From: Allodiplogaster sudhausi
Lineage: Eukaryota; Nematoda; Chromadorea; Rhabditida; Diplogasteridae
NCBI GenBank assembly: GCA_945643635.1
Contig: CALZFC010000006.1
Coordinates: 2,500,001 to 2,564,000, forward strand
DNA length: 64,000 nt
Direction: 5' to 3'
The notes below the pieces were generated by a model. It was not told the DNA's origin. It ran no database searches and was given only the letters and a program-made list of their open reading frames with translations. The position numbers and the translations under genes were made by a program. Positions 1 through 11,000 of this stretch are shown here, in pieces (the first letter of the stretch is position 1; every line of letters begins with the position of its first letter).

Positions 1-850
1 TTCTTCTCACAATCTCTCTTTGTCGGACTCTCTCATCTCTCGCTCTCCCTCTCTCTCTCTCTCTCTCTCTATTTCTGTCTTTGTTCTCTCTTTGTCTCCC
101 ACCATTCCATTCGAATGCACTGACGGTCACGTTCTATCGCAAGGGAGCATCTTTTGCTGTCAAATTGAACGGGAAAGAGTGGTTGCACTATCAGAGTGTG
201 ATAGGGAGAGAGAGATAGAGAAACAGAGAGAGAGAGAGAGAGCACGAGAAAAAGGAAGATACATAAGATGAAGAGATGGCATGAGGGGAACTGGGAAAGA
301 AAAGGCAAACGATAAGCCAGCAATAGCGAGGAAGGGAGGAAGACAGAGAGAAAGAGAGAGTGATAGATTGAGAGAATGACAGAGAAATTGAGAACGAGAG
401 AGAGAAAGACGGCGAATGGCAGAGAAAGAGAGAGAGTGGAAGAGAGAGAGAGAGAAAGAGAGAGAGATATTGTGAGAATGACAGAGAAATTGAGAACGAG
501 AGAGAGAGAGAGAGCCCTTCCATAACATGTGCGCTCGTTGCTCTAAAGAACGCTTCTCTTTTCTTTCTCCTACCAGATAGGAAGCCCCCTTTCAGTTTGT
601 CAGATTGTGCAAAGCCCTCAAGTTAGGCAATCTCAACAGAACAAATGATACCGTGCTCATTTGTCTGTAACCATAAGCTTCTCTTTATAAACGTATCGAA
701 CGTTTTGGTATGTATTAGTGTTCCGGATAATGTTTTGGCATTTTTTTTCTTTTTTACGTGATGAGTCATTAACTCTTGCAAAGACAGGTCGATGCTTCGT
801 TCTGCCTCTCAGGCATCTCCACTAACTGCACGCACGAAATTGTGAGACCT
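1..850. repeat. GA/CT-rich upstream repeat, copy 1
   Basis: A (CT)n/(GA)n-rich block about 500 bp long, followed by AT-rich sequence. Several stretches recur at 4300-5300 and about 29950-30545: the segment around 110-200 (TGCACTGACGGTCACG, ATCTTTTGCTGT, CACTATCAGAGTGTGA), the CCATAACATGTGC segment near 520, TCAGATTGTGCAA near 600, and the ACTCTTGCAA segment near 770. In the other two places this block lies just upstream of the atlastin-like genes. Here it lies upstream of the gene at 1414. No credible gene is seen in 1-1413. Long Ser/Leu or Arg/Glu reading frames here are translations of the dinucleotide repeat. Confidence 0.7.
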
Positions 851-1413
851 CAAATTTATATTATATTAATTTTTAAGGACGAGAATTTCGTGAAAATATA
901 TCAATACTACAAGTACATAGAAATGCATTGTACGGCCCCGTTGAAAATTTTTTTGTAGAAAGTGGTGAACCAAATTTTCAAAATAATTTATCATTATATA
1001 AAAAAAAACAATGTAAATTGTCGAACATTTCATGCGAGCATTTCGCTTTAGTTTGGAAAAAAAGAATCAATTGTCAATATTGAAGCAGAATATGTATGTC
1101 GTGATAGAAATGTTATCGAAATTTCGAACATTATCATATCAGTAATCCGAGTGATCTCTCTCGTCCGCATTATCACTTCTTCCATAGTTAGCTCTTCAAA
1201 GGTTTTTTTTCTTTTCCTCATTGTGCTTGGTAATTAATTAAACTGTATGAAACTCTCACTACTATTTTATGGATGCCGGGTCGTACTTTTACAATTTTAA
1301 CTTACCATTAACTTTATTTACAGAACTTTATTTCTAATCCTTGATTTTTCGAGCTTTTATATCGAAACAATATTGGGTAGATTACGGGTGAGGATTTCAT
1401 TGTTTATTTTCCG

Positions 1414-3197
1414 ATGACCTCTGCTGAAGTCGTCGCATGCGCCAAGTTCGCCAAGGAGGTTGCGGAGAAAATGCAGAAACTGGAGGCTGAAGCGCAGTCC
1501 GGACTCAAAAAGTACTTCAAACAGCGATCCATAGATGACGTTGCTGTTTTGGTCACGATGTTAGGCAAGTTGGATTATACTTTGAAGGAGCGCTCCAGCG
1601 AATGTACGTACGTGCATATCAGAAGAAATGTTCATGCCCTACCCCTTTTCTTTCTTCTTTCCATTATCTCTCGCCCTTCTCTAGCTGCTAAGAAAGTGTG
1701 GTATGTTGAGCCTTGCACGCAATTTTGAAAGCTTCAAAAAAAAAAATGCAAATACCCCTTCATATCACTTGTTCATTGTTTGTTCAAACATCAATTTTAG
1801 ATGTGACAACTGATTCAAATAGTAGTAAATGTAATACCACCTCAGCGCGGAGTAAGCGAGAGAAAAGAAAGAAGAGGTGGAAAGAGAGAATGGTGTTGCC
1901 GCGCAACATTGAACCCCTTCGCATGTGGTGAGGTATAGAGAGCCGGGGGGGGGGGGGGGAGAAGCGCGGGAGGTGGGGGGGGGGGGGAGGAGAGTGGGAG
2001 GTGGAGGGAGAGGAGCGCGGGGGGGGGCGGAGAGGAGCGCGGGAGATTGGGGTGAGAGGAGGTGGGGGGAGAGAGGGGAGGAGCGACATACCATCTTAAA
2101 TAAATTGTGTAAATTGTGCAGAGCGCTGCGCCGCATCTTCGAACGCCAACCTGCATGCCGACTTTGCCAAGCACAGGATTCCCGAGCGGGTGAAGCGCAT
2201 CAGGAGCATGGTGACCGGTATTCACTATCACGACTGGTGCAACGGACAGGACCACGTGCGAAGCTTCCTGGAGTGTGCCGGACGGTTGGCGAAAAACAAA
2301 AACAGTTTTTTTAAACGGTTCTCTGAAATACTGATAGGACAAATTGACGAAATATCAAGCACTTTTTTAAAATTCTATTCATCATGGAAATACTATAAAG
2401 CTAATTAGCACCTTGGCATACATACGATTGAAGTTGTAGTGTTTTTTTTGTGGAAAATTATGGACCAAAACCTAGTTTTCATAGTGTTTGAGCACATAAA
2501 TGTTGTTCATCAGACGGCTGTTTCGTTAGGCCCGTATGCTCTGAAATGAAAATTCGTTTTTTTTTTCAGACAAGACAAATGGAATACTGCAGGTGATCGG
2601 GCACTATATGTCACTGCAGGAATAGCGGGACTGCTAACACTTGGAATCGGCACAGTTAGTCTTGGGTTTTCACCGTTTTCATGCTTTAGTCTATACTACA
2701 TATAGTCGATATTATGTAAGTCGCTTTGAAAATACTTCAATTCTCAAGTGCGAACGCATGATTAATGTACGTTGAGGCCATCTGTGGGTACAAGTTGTAC
2801 CAGCTCGAGCAGCACGTCAAAGAGATGGAGGCGGATCTGAAGTTTCTCGTCGAAGAGATTGACGCCCTCTACGATCAGACACACAATCTCATGCTTGCTA
2901 ACTTGGTGTGAAATCGCACTTCTCTGTTTGTAAAGAAATCGTTTGACAATTACATTTCTTAAAAAAAAAAGTCGGCTCGCCTACACCTCCATCGTTTCTT
3001 TGTCCAACCTACATACTACGTCGTTCAAACAACGCAGACGCGGGAACATGCTCGCTTACTCGCACTCTCATCCACTGCAAAGTTTCTTTAGCAAAAACAC
3101 TTCGATATCATCCGTTTTGCATAAGTCATTGACTGTTTTCGTGAATGCAGAGACGAACGATATTAAGCAGACGATAAAACACCTGGATAAACTATGA
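1414..3197 (+). CDS. Single-pass membrane protein with coiled coil (unrecognised family), 5 exons
   Basis: Proposed exons: 1414-1611, 2124-2284, 2570-2654, 2777-2905, 3153-3197 (TGA). This gives about 205 residues. Exon 1 (MTSAEVVACAKFAKEVAEKM...) and exon 2 (ANLHADFAKHRIPERV...DWCNGQDHVRSFLECAGRL) look helical and charged. Exon 3 encodes a glycine-rich hydrophobic segment (ALYVTAGIAGLLTLGIGT) that continues into exon 4, which reads as a coiled coil (YKLYQLEQHVKEMEADLKFL...). The last exon gives TNDIKQTIKHLDKL. Phases agree across all junctions only if exons 2 and 5 start after CAGAG instead of CAG, and if donors TAC|GTGCAT and ACG|GTTGGC are used. Those four boundaries are uncertain. A glycine-rich segment followed by a coiled coil is reminiscent of ApoL-like proteins, but I cannot assign a family. 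An AATAAA follows at 3304. Confidence 0.55.
1938..2090 (+). other. Poly-G tracts inside intron 1 (G-quadruplex candidate)
   Basis: Within the first intron of the gene at 1414 there are several runs of 7-13 consecutive G on the transcribed-sense strand (about 1946-1958, 1975-1987, 2020-2027, 2064-2069), separated by GA-rich spacers. Four or more G-runs this close together satisfy the usual G-quadruplex pattern in DNA or pre-mRNA. The proline-rich reading frames on the opposite strand are an artefact of this composition. Confidence 0.7.
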
Positions 3198-3303
3198 TTA
3201 TTAGAAATTTCGAATAAGGTATTTATTTTTACTCCATAAATTAAATGATATCGTTAATTGCATTTCAATGAAGAATTGAGACAAGAAGAGTGCAAGAAAT
3301 ATG

Positions 3304-3309
3304 AATAAA
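3304..3309 (+). terminator. Poly(A) signal AATAAA after the membrane/coiled-coil gene
   Basis: AATAAA lies 107 bp downstream of the proposed TGA at 3195-3197. It is the first canonical hexamer I see in this 3' region. AATAAA is common in AT-rich DNA, so the assignment rests on position only. Confidence 0.35.
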
Positions 3310-3589
3310 AACCACCCGACAGCTCTAATCTCTTTTCAGAAACGCTATAAAATTTTCATATATGCATGGCAGAAGCTAAAGTTTTTTGTTCCGCAAAATC
3401 AAATTTCAAGTGCGTCCGATTGAGCCATACATTATTTTTTTTCGAGCATAAGGTTTCTAACCATTCCCACATTAGTAATAATAGAAATAATAATGCTTTG
3501 CGACCAAAAAAACCATCTAACAATAAGCATTAAAAACAATTTATTTTTTACGATAACTCACATTTCGATATACAAACAATGTACATATA

Positions 3590-3708
3590 CAGTATTTTCT
3601 CTATTAGTGCCCCCGGGGCACTATTTTTCAATCCCCTTGCGAGAGGGGGGCACTATTAGAGGGGGGGGGGTTCTAATAGAGGGAGGAGCACTAATTGAGA
3701 AAATATTG
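3590..3708. mobile_element. 119-bp G/C-rich hairpin MITE with TA duplication
   Basis: Flanked by TA on both sides (3588-3589 and 3709-3710). The ends are inverted: left CAGTATTTTCTCTATTAGTG, right CACTAATTGAGAAAATATTG. The interior has runs of C and G with the phrases TAGTGCCCCC and GGGGGGCACTATTAGAGGGG, giving a strong hairpin. The CAGT end plus TA duplication matches Tc1/mariner-type non-autonomous elements. A relative with the same ends lies at 36020-36446. Confidence 0.65.
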
Positions 3709-3714
3709 TATATA

Positions 3715-3840
3715 CACGAAGAGTCTCGGAGCGACAACCGCTCAATTCGAAGGCAGTCGTCACCAGGAACAGCATCGTCGTCGCAGTTTAGAAGCATTTG
3801 GTGAATAAGAAAGAGTATTATATTGAGGCTTTTACTCTTT
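3715..3840 (+). repeat. Conserved GC-rich island of the dispersed repeat family (degenerate copy)
   Basis: Begins GAGTCTCGGAGCGAC, contains TCAATTCGAAGGCAGTCGTC, and ends near TATTATATTGAGGCTTTTA. The same ordered segment recurs near 23185, 41925, 50680, 61610 and 62990 on this strand, and near 20660, 24260, 43680 and 44330 on the other. It is described in full under the units at 41507, 61241 and 62515. The stretch 3841-4290 that follows is AT-rich with a (GA)n run at 3973-4003 and no gene that I can support. Confidence 0.6.
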
Positions 3841-3971
3841 TTTAGGCTCCATCACAGGAAGCCCTCCCTAATTTGCTGTGGTTAAAAAAACTGAGAAGGG
3901 CAACTTGCTTTCGTGAGCGAGTGTTAAAGGTAGTGACTGATAATTTTGAAAATCCGCAAAAACGAAAAACT

Positions 3972-4003
<32 letters not shown>

Positions 4004-4289
4004 AGTGATAAAATAGAAACATAAAATATTGAAGTCATAAAGTAATACACTTCCGGAAATATTCTCATTTCAGGAACAAGTGCATACATGATAGAGTTTT
4101 GATGTTCTAAAAAAAGAAAGCAAGACATAATTTACTTTTCAGGTACACATGCAAGAAAAGGTGATATTTGGAAAAAAAAGCTTATTAATTCCCACCTCCT
4201 CTCCTTTGAAAGAATTAATGAAATCGGTTCTGCCTTCATCATCCTGATTACGCCGGTTTGAAAGCCCCTATCAATCAATGAGGTTCGAG

Positions 4290-4345
4290 AAATGCTCTTT
4301 TGGCTTCTCTCATCTCTGTCTCTCTTCCTCGTTCTTTGTCTGTCT

Positions 4346-4383
<38 letters not shown>

Positions 4384-5300
4384 ATCTGTACTAACTCCGC
4401 TATCACTCACGCTTACTCACCTGCACTTTCGTGTTCTATTTTTCACGCTCTTTTTTTTCTCTGTTTCTTCTTTTGCATTTTTCTCCTTTCCTTTTCCTTG
4501 TTCGATGTTCCCGTTTCAATGCACTGATGGTCACGTTTTATTTTTATCGCAAGAGAGAATCTTTTGCTGTTGAATGAAAAGGGAAGAATTGGATGCACTA
4601 TCAGAGTGTGAAAGGGCAGAGAGTAGGGAGAGGGGGGGGAGAGGAAGAGAGAGGGGAGAAAGAGAGAGGAGAGGGGGTGGGGAGAGGAGAGAGGTGCGGA
4701 AGACAGATACGACGACAGAAAGAAATTGAGAGCAAAAGGAAAGGGAGGAAGAGAAGGCAAGGAGACAAAGATAAACAAGCAATAGTGAAGGAAGAGAGAA
4801 GGACAGAGAAATAAGAAAGAGAGAGAGAGAGAGAGCTCTTCCATAACATGTGCTCTCATTGCTTTAAAGAACGCTTCTCTTTTCTTTCTCCCATCAGATT
4901 GGAAACTCCTCCCACTTTGTCAGATTGTGCAATGCGCCTCAAGTTATGCAATCTCAACGGAACAAATAAAAGCTATTAGAGAGGAGCGAGAAGTTAGAAG
5001 AAGCCTTGATTTTGACAGCTAACAAAATGAAATATTTATGTGATCCCATCCCACCTTCTTTCGTGATGCTTACTTCGCTCCATTTGCATTGTTCACTTTA
5101 CGCTATTTCTCTGGAAATCGTTACTATCTCTTGCCGTTCTCAGTCATCTCAAATCAATTTGCTTGTTTTAAATGTGGAATTTATGATAGAAGTATATCAG
5201 GCTATTTGTTTTAGTCTTTTTCTTCAACTCTTCATGATTCACGAACTCTTGCAACAAAATAAAGGGACGGGGCTCTGCTCTGCCCTTTCTTTAAAGAAGT
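4290..5300. repeat. Upstream repeat, copy 2, before atlastin-like gene A
   Basis: Contains a (CT)n run at 4350-4382, the TGCACTGATGGTCACG segment near 4520, GA-rich sequence 4600-4840, CCATAACATGTGC near 4840, TCAGATTGTGCAA near 4920, and a 250-bp stretch around 5060-5290. That last stretch aligns with 30330-30545 upstream of gene B (TTTGCATTGTTC, CACGAACT, GGGGCTCTGCTCTGCCC versus GGAGCTTTGCTCTACCG). It marks the start of the large segmental duplication and may hold the promoter of gene A. I could not identify a definite TATA box or initiator. Confidence 0.65.
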
Positions 5301-5402
5301 GTTCGTGTGCATCCGCCCTTTGGAAGTTGTTGTCTTATCAGAAGTAAATCCGGCCTTATCGCGCAATGTGTTCGCCATTTATGACAATGTGAGAAAAGAG
5401 AA

Positions 5403-5403
<1 letters not shown>

Positions 5404-5444
<41 letters not shown>

Positions 5445-5672
5445 GCAAGTGAGAGAAAGAAAGGTTCAGAGAGAGGAGAGATGTATATAAGAGAGAGAAA
5501 AAGAAAAAGAAATGAGAGAGAGACAGAGACAGGAGAGATGTATTGGAAAGAGAAAGTGAGAGAGAGAGAGCGAGAGAGAGAGAGAGAAAGGAGAGAGAGA
5601 GACAGAGACAAAAGAGATGTATTGGAAAGAGAGTGAGAGAGCGAGAGAGAGAGAAAAAAATGAGAGAGTGGC
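5404..5672 (+). repeat. (GA)n-rich microsatellite block
   Basis: Nearly continuous GAGAGA with interruptions, containing a repeated phrase GAGACAGAGACA-GGAGAGATGTATTGG about 70-80 bp apart (5519 and 5600). It lies in the probable 5' untranslated or promoter region of gene A. Protein reading frames across it are low-complexity Arg/Glu or Ser/Leu and are not genes. Confidence 0.85.
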
Positions 5673-5726
5673 TACCTTATGTCTTCCTGGTTCTACTTTA
5701 GCCACCAGGCTTCCTCTTCTTCCACC

Positions 5727-7890
5727 ATGCCCTATGGCCAGCGGCGCACTCGAGCGTCCGTGCGACCTGTGCAGGTTTCTGCCCGTTTCAGCCATAACTC
5801 TCAAAATGTTTTTTGTTGTCGAATCTTAAACGGTGCCCGATTAGAACCACAGATTGCAAGTTGCAGATTCGTCTCATTTTTCTTCTTACTTTCTCTCTCT
5901 CTCTCTGTCTCTCATTTTCTTGCTCTCTTTCGATCGATCTAGCTGGAGCTCACACGATTTCTTTAGCAGCAGAGTGAATAATGGCCTTGGCACCCACAAA
6001 GACAGTGAGAAAATTTTACTTTACAACTGCACGTACGCTAACACTCAGTTCAGAGTGAGAAGCTGAAGGAATTTATTTTTCTTTATTTATTTATTGAAAA
6101 CATGACGAAATGACAAATAAAATGACCAAAAATCATAATAGATTGTCTCGTGGGTCAGTTCTGCTAATAAATAAATAAATAAATTAATTAATTAATTAAT
6201 TAATTAACAGATCGTCTCCTGTGCCGGCGACCGCCTCGTGCTGAACGATTCAGCCCTTCGCCAGGTGCTCGAGCATCACCATATTTCTGAGGCCGGCGCC
6301 AACTGCGAGGCAAGCAAGGCCACCTTTTTATTTTTAAAGTCACATTTGAATTTGCGCCTTTTTGCCTAACTGGAATGCGAGAGAGCATTTGCATCAGAAA
6401 GACGCGACTACAATAGTCAGGAAAATTCAAATAGTTTTATGCAACATTAACGGAACACGAAGCTCAAGCATAATCTATTTCAGTTTTCATAACTATTATA
6501 GTAGCGTCTCTCTAATTCACAGGTACATAATACGTATGTACATACACATGTTGAGTCTGGCAAAAAAGGGCGCGAATTCAGGAGTGAGTTCTTGGCTCGT
6601 TTAGAATGAAAGAATAGCTGCATGCCAAGGTCGAGATGCTATTTTGATTCCTCTCCGGCGGTTTAGCGTTGCAGCGTTACATGTTAAGTGCTCACTTCTC
6701 TCGCACTTGTGATATTATCTCAGTGTCTTGCATAACCATACGTTTTAAACCAAACTCTTTGCATTCGATTCAATTCTAGTACACATTCTCCACGCATATC
6801 CTTTATATAGACCATGGTTGTAGAACAAAAAAAACTCCTCGACCAAAAAATTGTTGTCCAAAAAAACCTTAAAAAACGATATACATACATAGTAATATTC
6901 ATAAATTCACTCACCATGATTCTATATCATGCCACATTACCGATTGAAGCATTCTAAAAGAGAAAAAAGGAGTACCACAACGACTTGCCTAACTAGGAAC
7001 AATGAATACACATTCATTCAGGTATAGATCATTACAAGAATAGCAAAAAAGTCTGTTGAACATCATTTATAAGCAGCAAGGTTCTGTATTATAGATCGCA
7101 ATCTTTAACATTGCCGGCTCGGCTCGTCAGGGCAAGAGCTTCATCCTCAACCTTTTTCTCGAATTCTTTTATGCCGAACAAGCGAGGCTCGAGGTGTGTA
7201 ATCTTTAATAGTTATTCTACATCATCATTTCAAGTAATTCAAGTTTATTTATCGCATACACACAAAAAAAAATTGTTTGAAACAACATTGTTTGGTGCAC
7301 GATTGTTTTATAAATTGTTTGAAACAACAATTGTTTCAAAAAAATTGTTTGGCATATCAAACAATTTGTTTTACCTATTTGCACGCTATCCATTCCCAGG
7401 CAATTGTTTGGATTGTTTCATGGAAATTGTTTGATATATCAAACAACCGCAGCGCAGCCGCGATGGCGAAGTAGCGATCACGTCCGATCTGGCGAGTTAG
7501 GCAACGTCGAGCAGCGACACAAGGGTTCAAACCCATATGTGGCCAATGTTTTCCCAACATGTTTTGCCCGTTTTATTTTTCATAAAAACCGACAGTACGC
7601 CGTTCAATTGGGTACCATTAGTCAACATATTCTCTTTCTCTTTATAAGCGAACCAGGAATTGGCCGTGTTGCAAAAGTTGGATCCCTCGCATTTGTGCGT
7701 GTAATCAAACCGCTCAACTTTACTTATTCGCGTCTCTCTGTACCTCACTAGAACCACCTTTCTGTGTAGAATGTAATGACATAGAGAGAGAGTGACCTTT
7801 CCGTCTCTTTATAGCGTTCACATTAAAAGAAACACAAAAACACAAATCTCACACGCAGTCGTTTCTGCGCTCAATTATCAATCAATATGG

Positions 7891-7948
<58 letters not shown>

Positions 7949-7999
7949 TTCGCTCCCTCGCTCCCTCTCTCCTTCTCTCTCCCTATCTCTCTCTCTCTC

Positions 8000-8049
<50 letters not shown>

Positions 8050-11000
8050 AACTAACAAATCTCAGAAACGACTGTTTCTGAGATTTGTGAGTTTGTGTGT
8101 TTCTTTTGCTGTGATCGCTATAAAGAGACGGAAAGGTCACTCTCTCTCTATGTCATTAGATTCTACACAGAAAGGCGGTTCTAATGAGGTACAGAGAGAT
8201 GCGGATAAATACCGTTGAGCGGTTTGATTACACGCACAAATGCGAGGGATCCAACTTTTGCCACACGGCCAACTTCTGACATCACGAACAGTGTTCACTT
8301 ATAAAGAGAAAGATAGTTCTTTCTGTCTTTCTTTAATTCTTTCTTTCTTTCCCTCTCTCCCTTTCTTCTCTCTCTCCCTTCCTTCTCTCTCTCTCTCTCT
8401 CTCTCTCACTCTCTAGCCACAGGTGCGCCTGTCTACGTGACCTCCTCAGACCTCGGATGTCGTTCAGACTTACTGTTATACAACATTCAATAGCTTAAAA
8501 AAACCGCCTTTTTCTGTAGAAAAATGTAGGATAGAGAGAGAAGCAACTGATGGGCTCTCTCTAGGTGATTTTCTCAAAAGAAACGCAAAAACTGGGGCAT
8601 TTCTCTTCTCAGACCTCGGATGAGGAAACTACTTTTAAATGTCTAATCGTTCAGACTTACTTTTATACAACACAAAATAGCTCAAAAAACCGCCTTTCTC
8701 TCTAGAAACATTTATGATAGAGAGAGACGCAACATAAGTCACGTTGAGCAGTAAAACTCTCGAAAAAACCTTTTGGCTCTTAGCAAAATTGGCACAGATG
8801 GCGAGACCGAGTTCGTAAAGTTCTCCCTCTCCCTCTCTCTCTCTTTTACTCTGTCTCTTCCCTCTCTCTCTCTCTCTCCATTCTCTTCGCAACGTTCTCT
8901 ATGGGCGCCGCCCTTTTCATCTGGATAAGTTCTTCAACATTCAGATCGCTAGTGCGGGTAGTGTGGTGGTAGGGGCTTGGGTACGGGATGCGCGGGGTGG
9001 TGGTTCGGGTCCGGTCGGAGGCAAAATTCTAATTCTAATTCCAGATACAACGACGACGGCGCCAACACTTCCCCACAAACCAGGTTAGCCAGTTTTTCAA
9101 CTTTTGCAGCTTTTGTTCTCACGATTTAACTACAGTTTAAACTGTTTTATAGCGAAAACCGCAATAATAGCTGCAAAAGACGATTAACTGGCTAGTTTGT
9201 GGGTCGTGTTTGAGATTCCTGATAGCACAGAGAGAGAGAGATGGAGAGAATGTAGGAGAGGGTGTGTAAGAGGGTTAGCTAATTAGATATCGAAAAAGTT
9301 TGGTAATTAGCATCCCTTGTCGAAGAATATAAGAAAACGGCTAAAATTCCATGAAAAATGGGTGCGCAAGCAGAAGGGGGCGGAGCCAAGGCGGCTGCGC
9401 TGTGATTGTTTGATATGCCAAACAATTTCGTTGAAACAAATTGTTTGATATGCCAAACAATCGCGCATCAAACAATGATTGTTTGCTATATGGAACAGCA
9501 TTGTTTTGGCGCAGATAAAGAACAAATTGTTTGTATGAAATTGTTTGATATATCAAACAATGTTTTTTGTGTGTATGAAACTAAGATTTCGATGTGGTTC
9601 TTCATTACTAGACAACAATTGTATATACAACTAATACAATGATTATAAGTACTACTAGTACAATAATTGTATACACTACTAATAAATGATTATATTGTAA
9701 GTATTCCTCGTACTGTGCTACTACTGCAATAATTGTTACCATGACCAGTACAATGACTCAAAGTGAAATGACAGGGCGATGCAAGCGCGAGTTGGCGCGC
9801 TGAGGGCACTCGCTTCGCCGGCTTCCACTTCCTTAACAGCGCGAACTCGGATACGCAGGGTGTCTGGATGTGGGGCGAGCCTATCATGCTGCCGCTAAGG
9901 GACCGACTGCTTGCCATCGTTCTGGTACTGTGCTTCAATATGAAGCTCTTATCCTGTGGTGAACAGTTCGAGAACATTTATGAGTAAAAAGAACACAGGC
10001 TGCTAACGTGTTCGGTAACAGGCTAAAAGTTTATTCCTTCCGATAGTCTTCTTTTTTTGTTTGCTTCTGCCGTTAAATGGCCAACAAGTTGAGTGGCTAA
10101 CTTAAGCGTTGCTTTAGATGGACACGCAGGGTCTCTTCGATGCGACCATTTCAGCCGAGGCGACGGAGACTTCTTATTCACTCTTCGCTCTCTCCACTCT
10201 CATCTCATCCGTCCAAGTCTTCAATGTCATGCGAACGATTGAGGTTGCTAAAAAAATTTTTTTAAAAATAATCGTCCTAATTATTATTATCTAATTGTTT
10301 TGTTAGACCGAGGCGACTTATTAGTTAGAGCATGTTCTTCTCTTTTTAAGGCTCCATTTATCGCCTTTTACCGAATGTTGATGGAGTTTGGCGCAGCTAT
10401 CGCACAAGGCGACGAGCGTGCCTTCCAGGTTAGCGACGCGTCACATGACGTCACAGATAAAATATAGACAGAGCTGTTTTGAGCCCAGTAGAATGGCCGG
10501 CGGGCCAATGCCCCTAAAATAAAATCTCAAAATCTCGAACGATTGAAAATTAACCGAGTTTTGAGGCGCTGGTTTTTTTTCGCGATGCCGTCGCTTTTTT
10601 AAGTCCATTTCACGACCAATCAAGGATCACCCCCGGTGGAACTAGGCAAAATGCTGCTGTAAATATAACACGAGACTCATGACACCACAGATCTAAAATA
10701 AATCTTGAAAATAATTTCATCCAAAAGTGTACACACAACCATCTTCCACAATCTTTGCATTAATTGGAGACGATGTACCTGCTCGTGCGCGATTGGTCCT
10801 TCACGAACGACTACCCGTACGGGCTGCAGCAGACAGACCGCTTCCTTCGAGAGCGTGGCCAGGTTGGCGGCTACGGTAGACACACTAAATTTTTTTCATG
10901 AAAGATGGTTTTCATAAAATTCATAAGATTACTTGATGAAAGAATATGTAGAGTCAATTAATTTTTTTCCACCCTTCAAGTCAGCTTAATTCGTTCTAAA

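Noticed and set aside
1765..2342. Proline-rich minus-strand frames opposite the poly-G tract
   Set aside because: They are produced by C-runs complementary to intronic G-runs and overlap exon 2 of the plus-strand gene in antisense.
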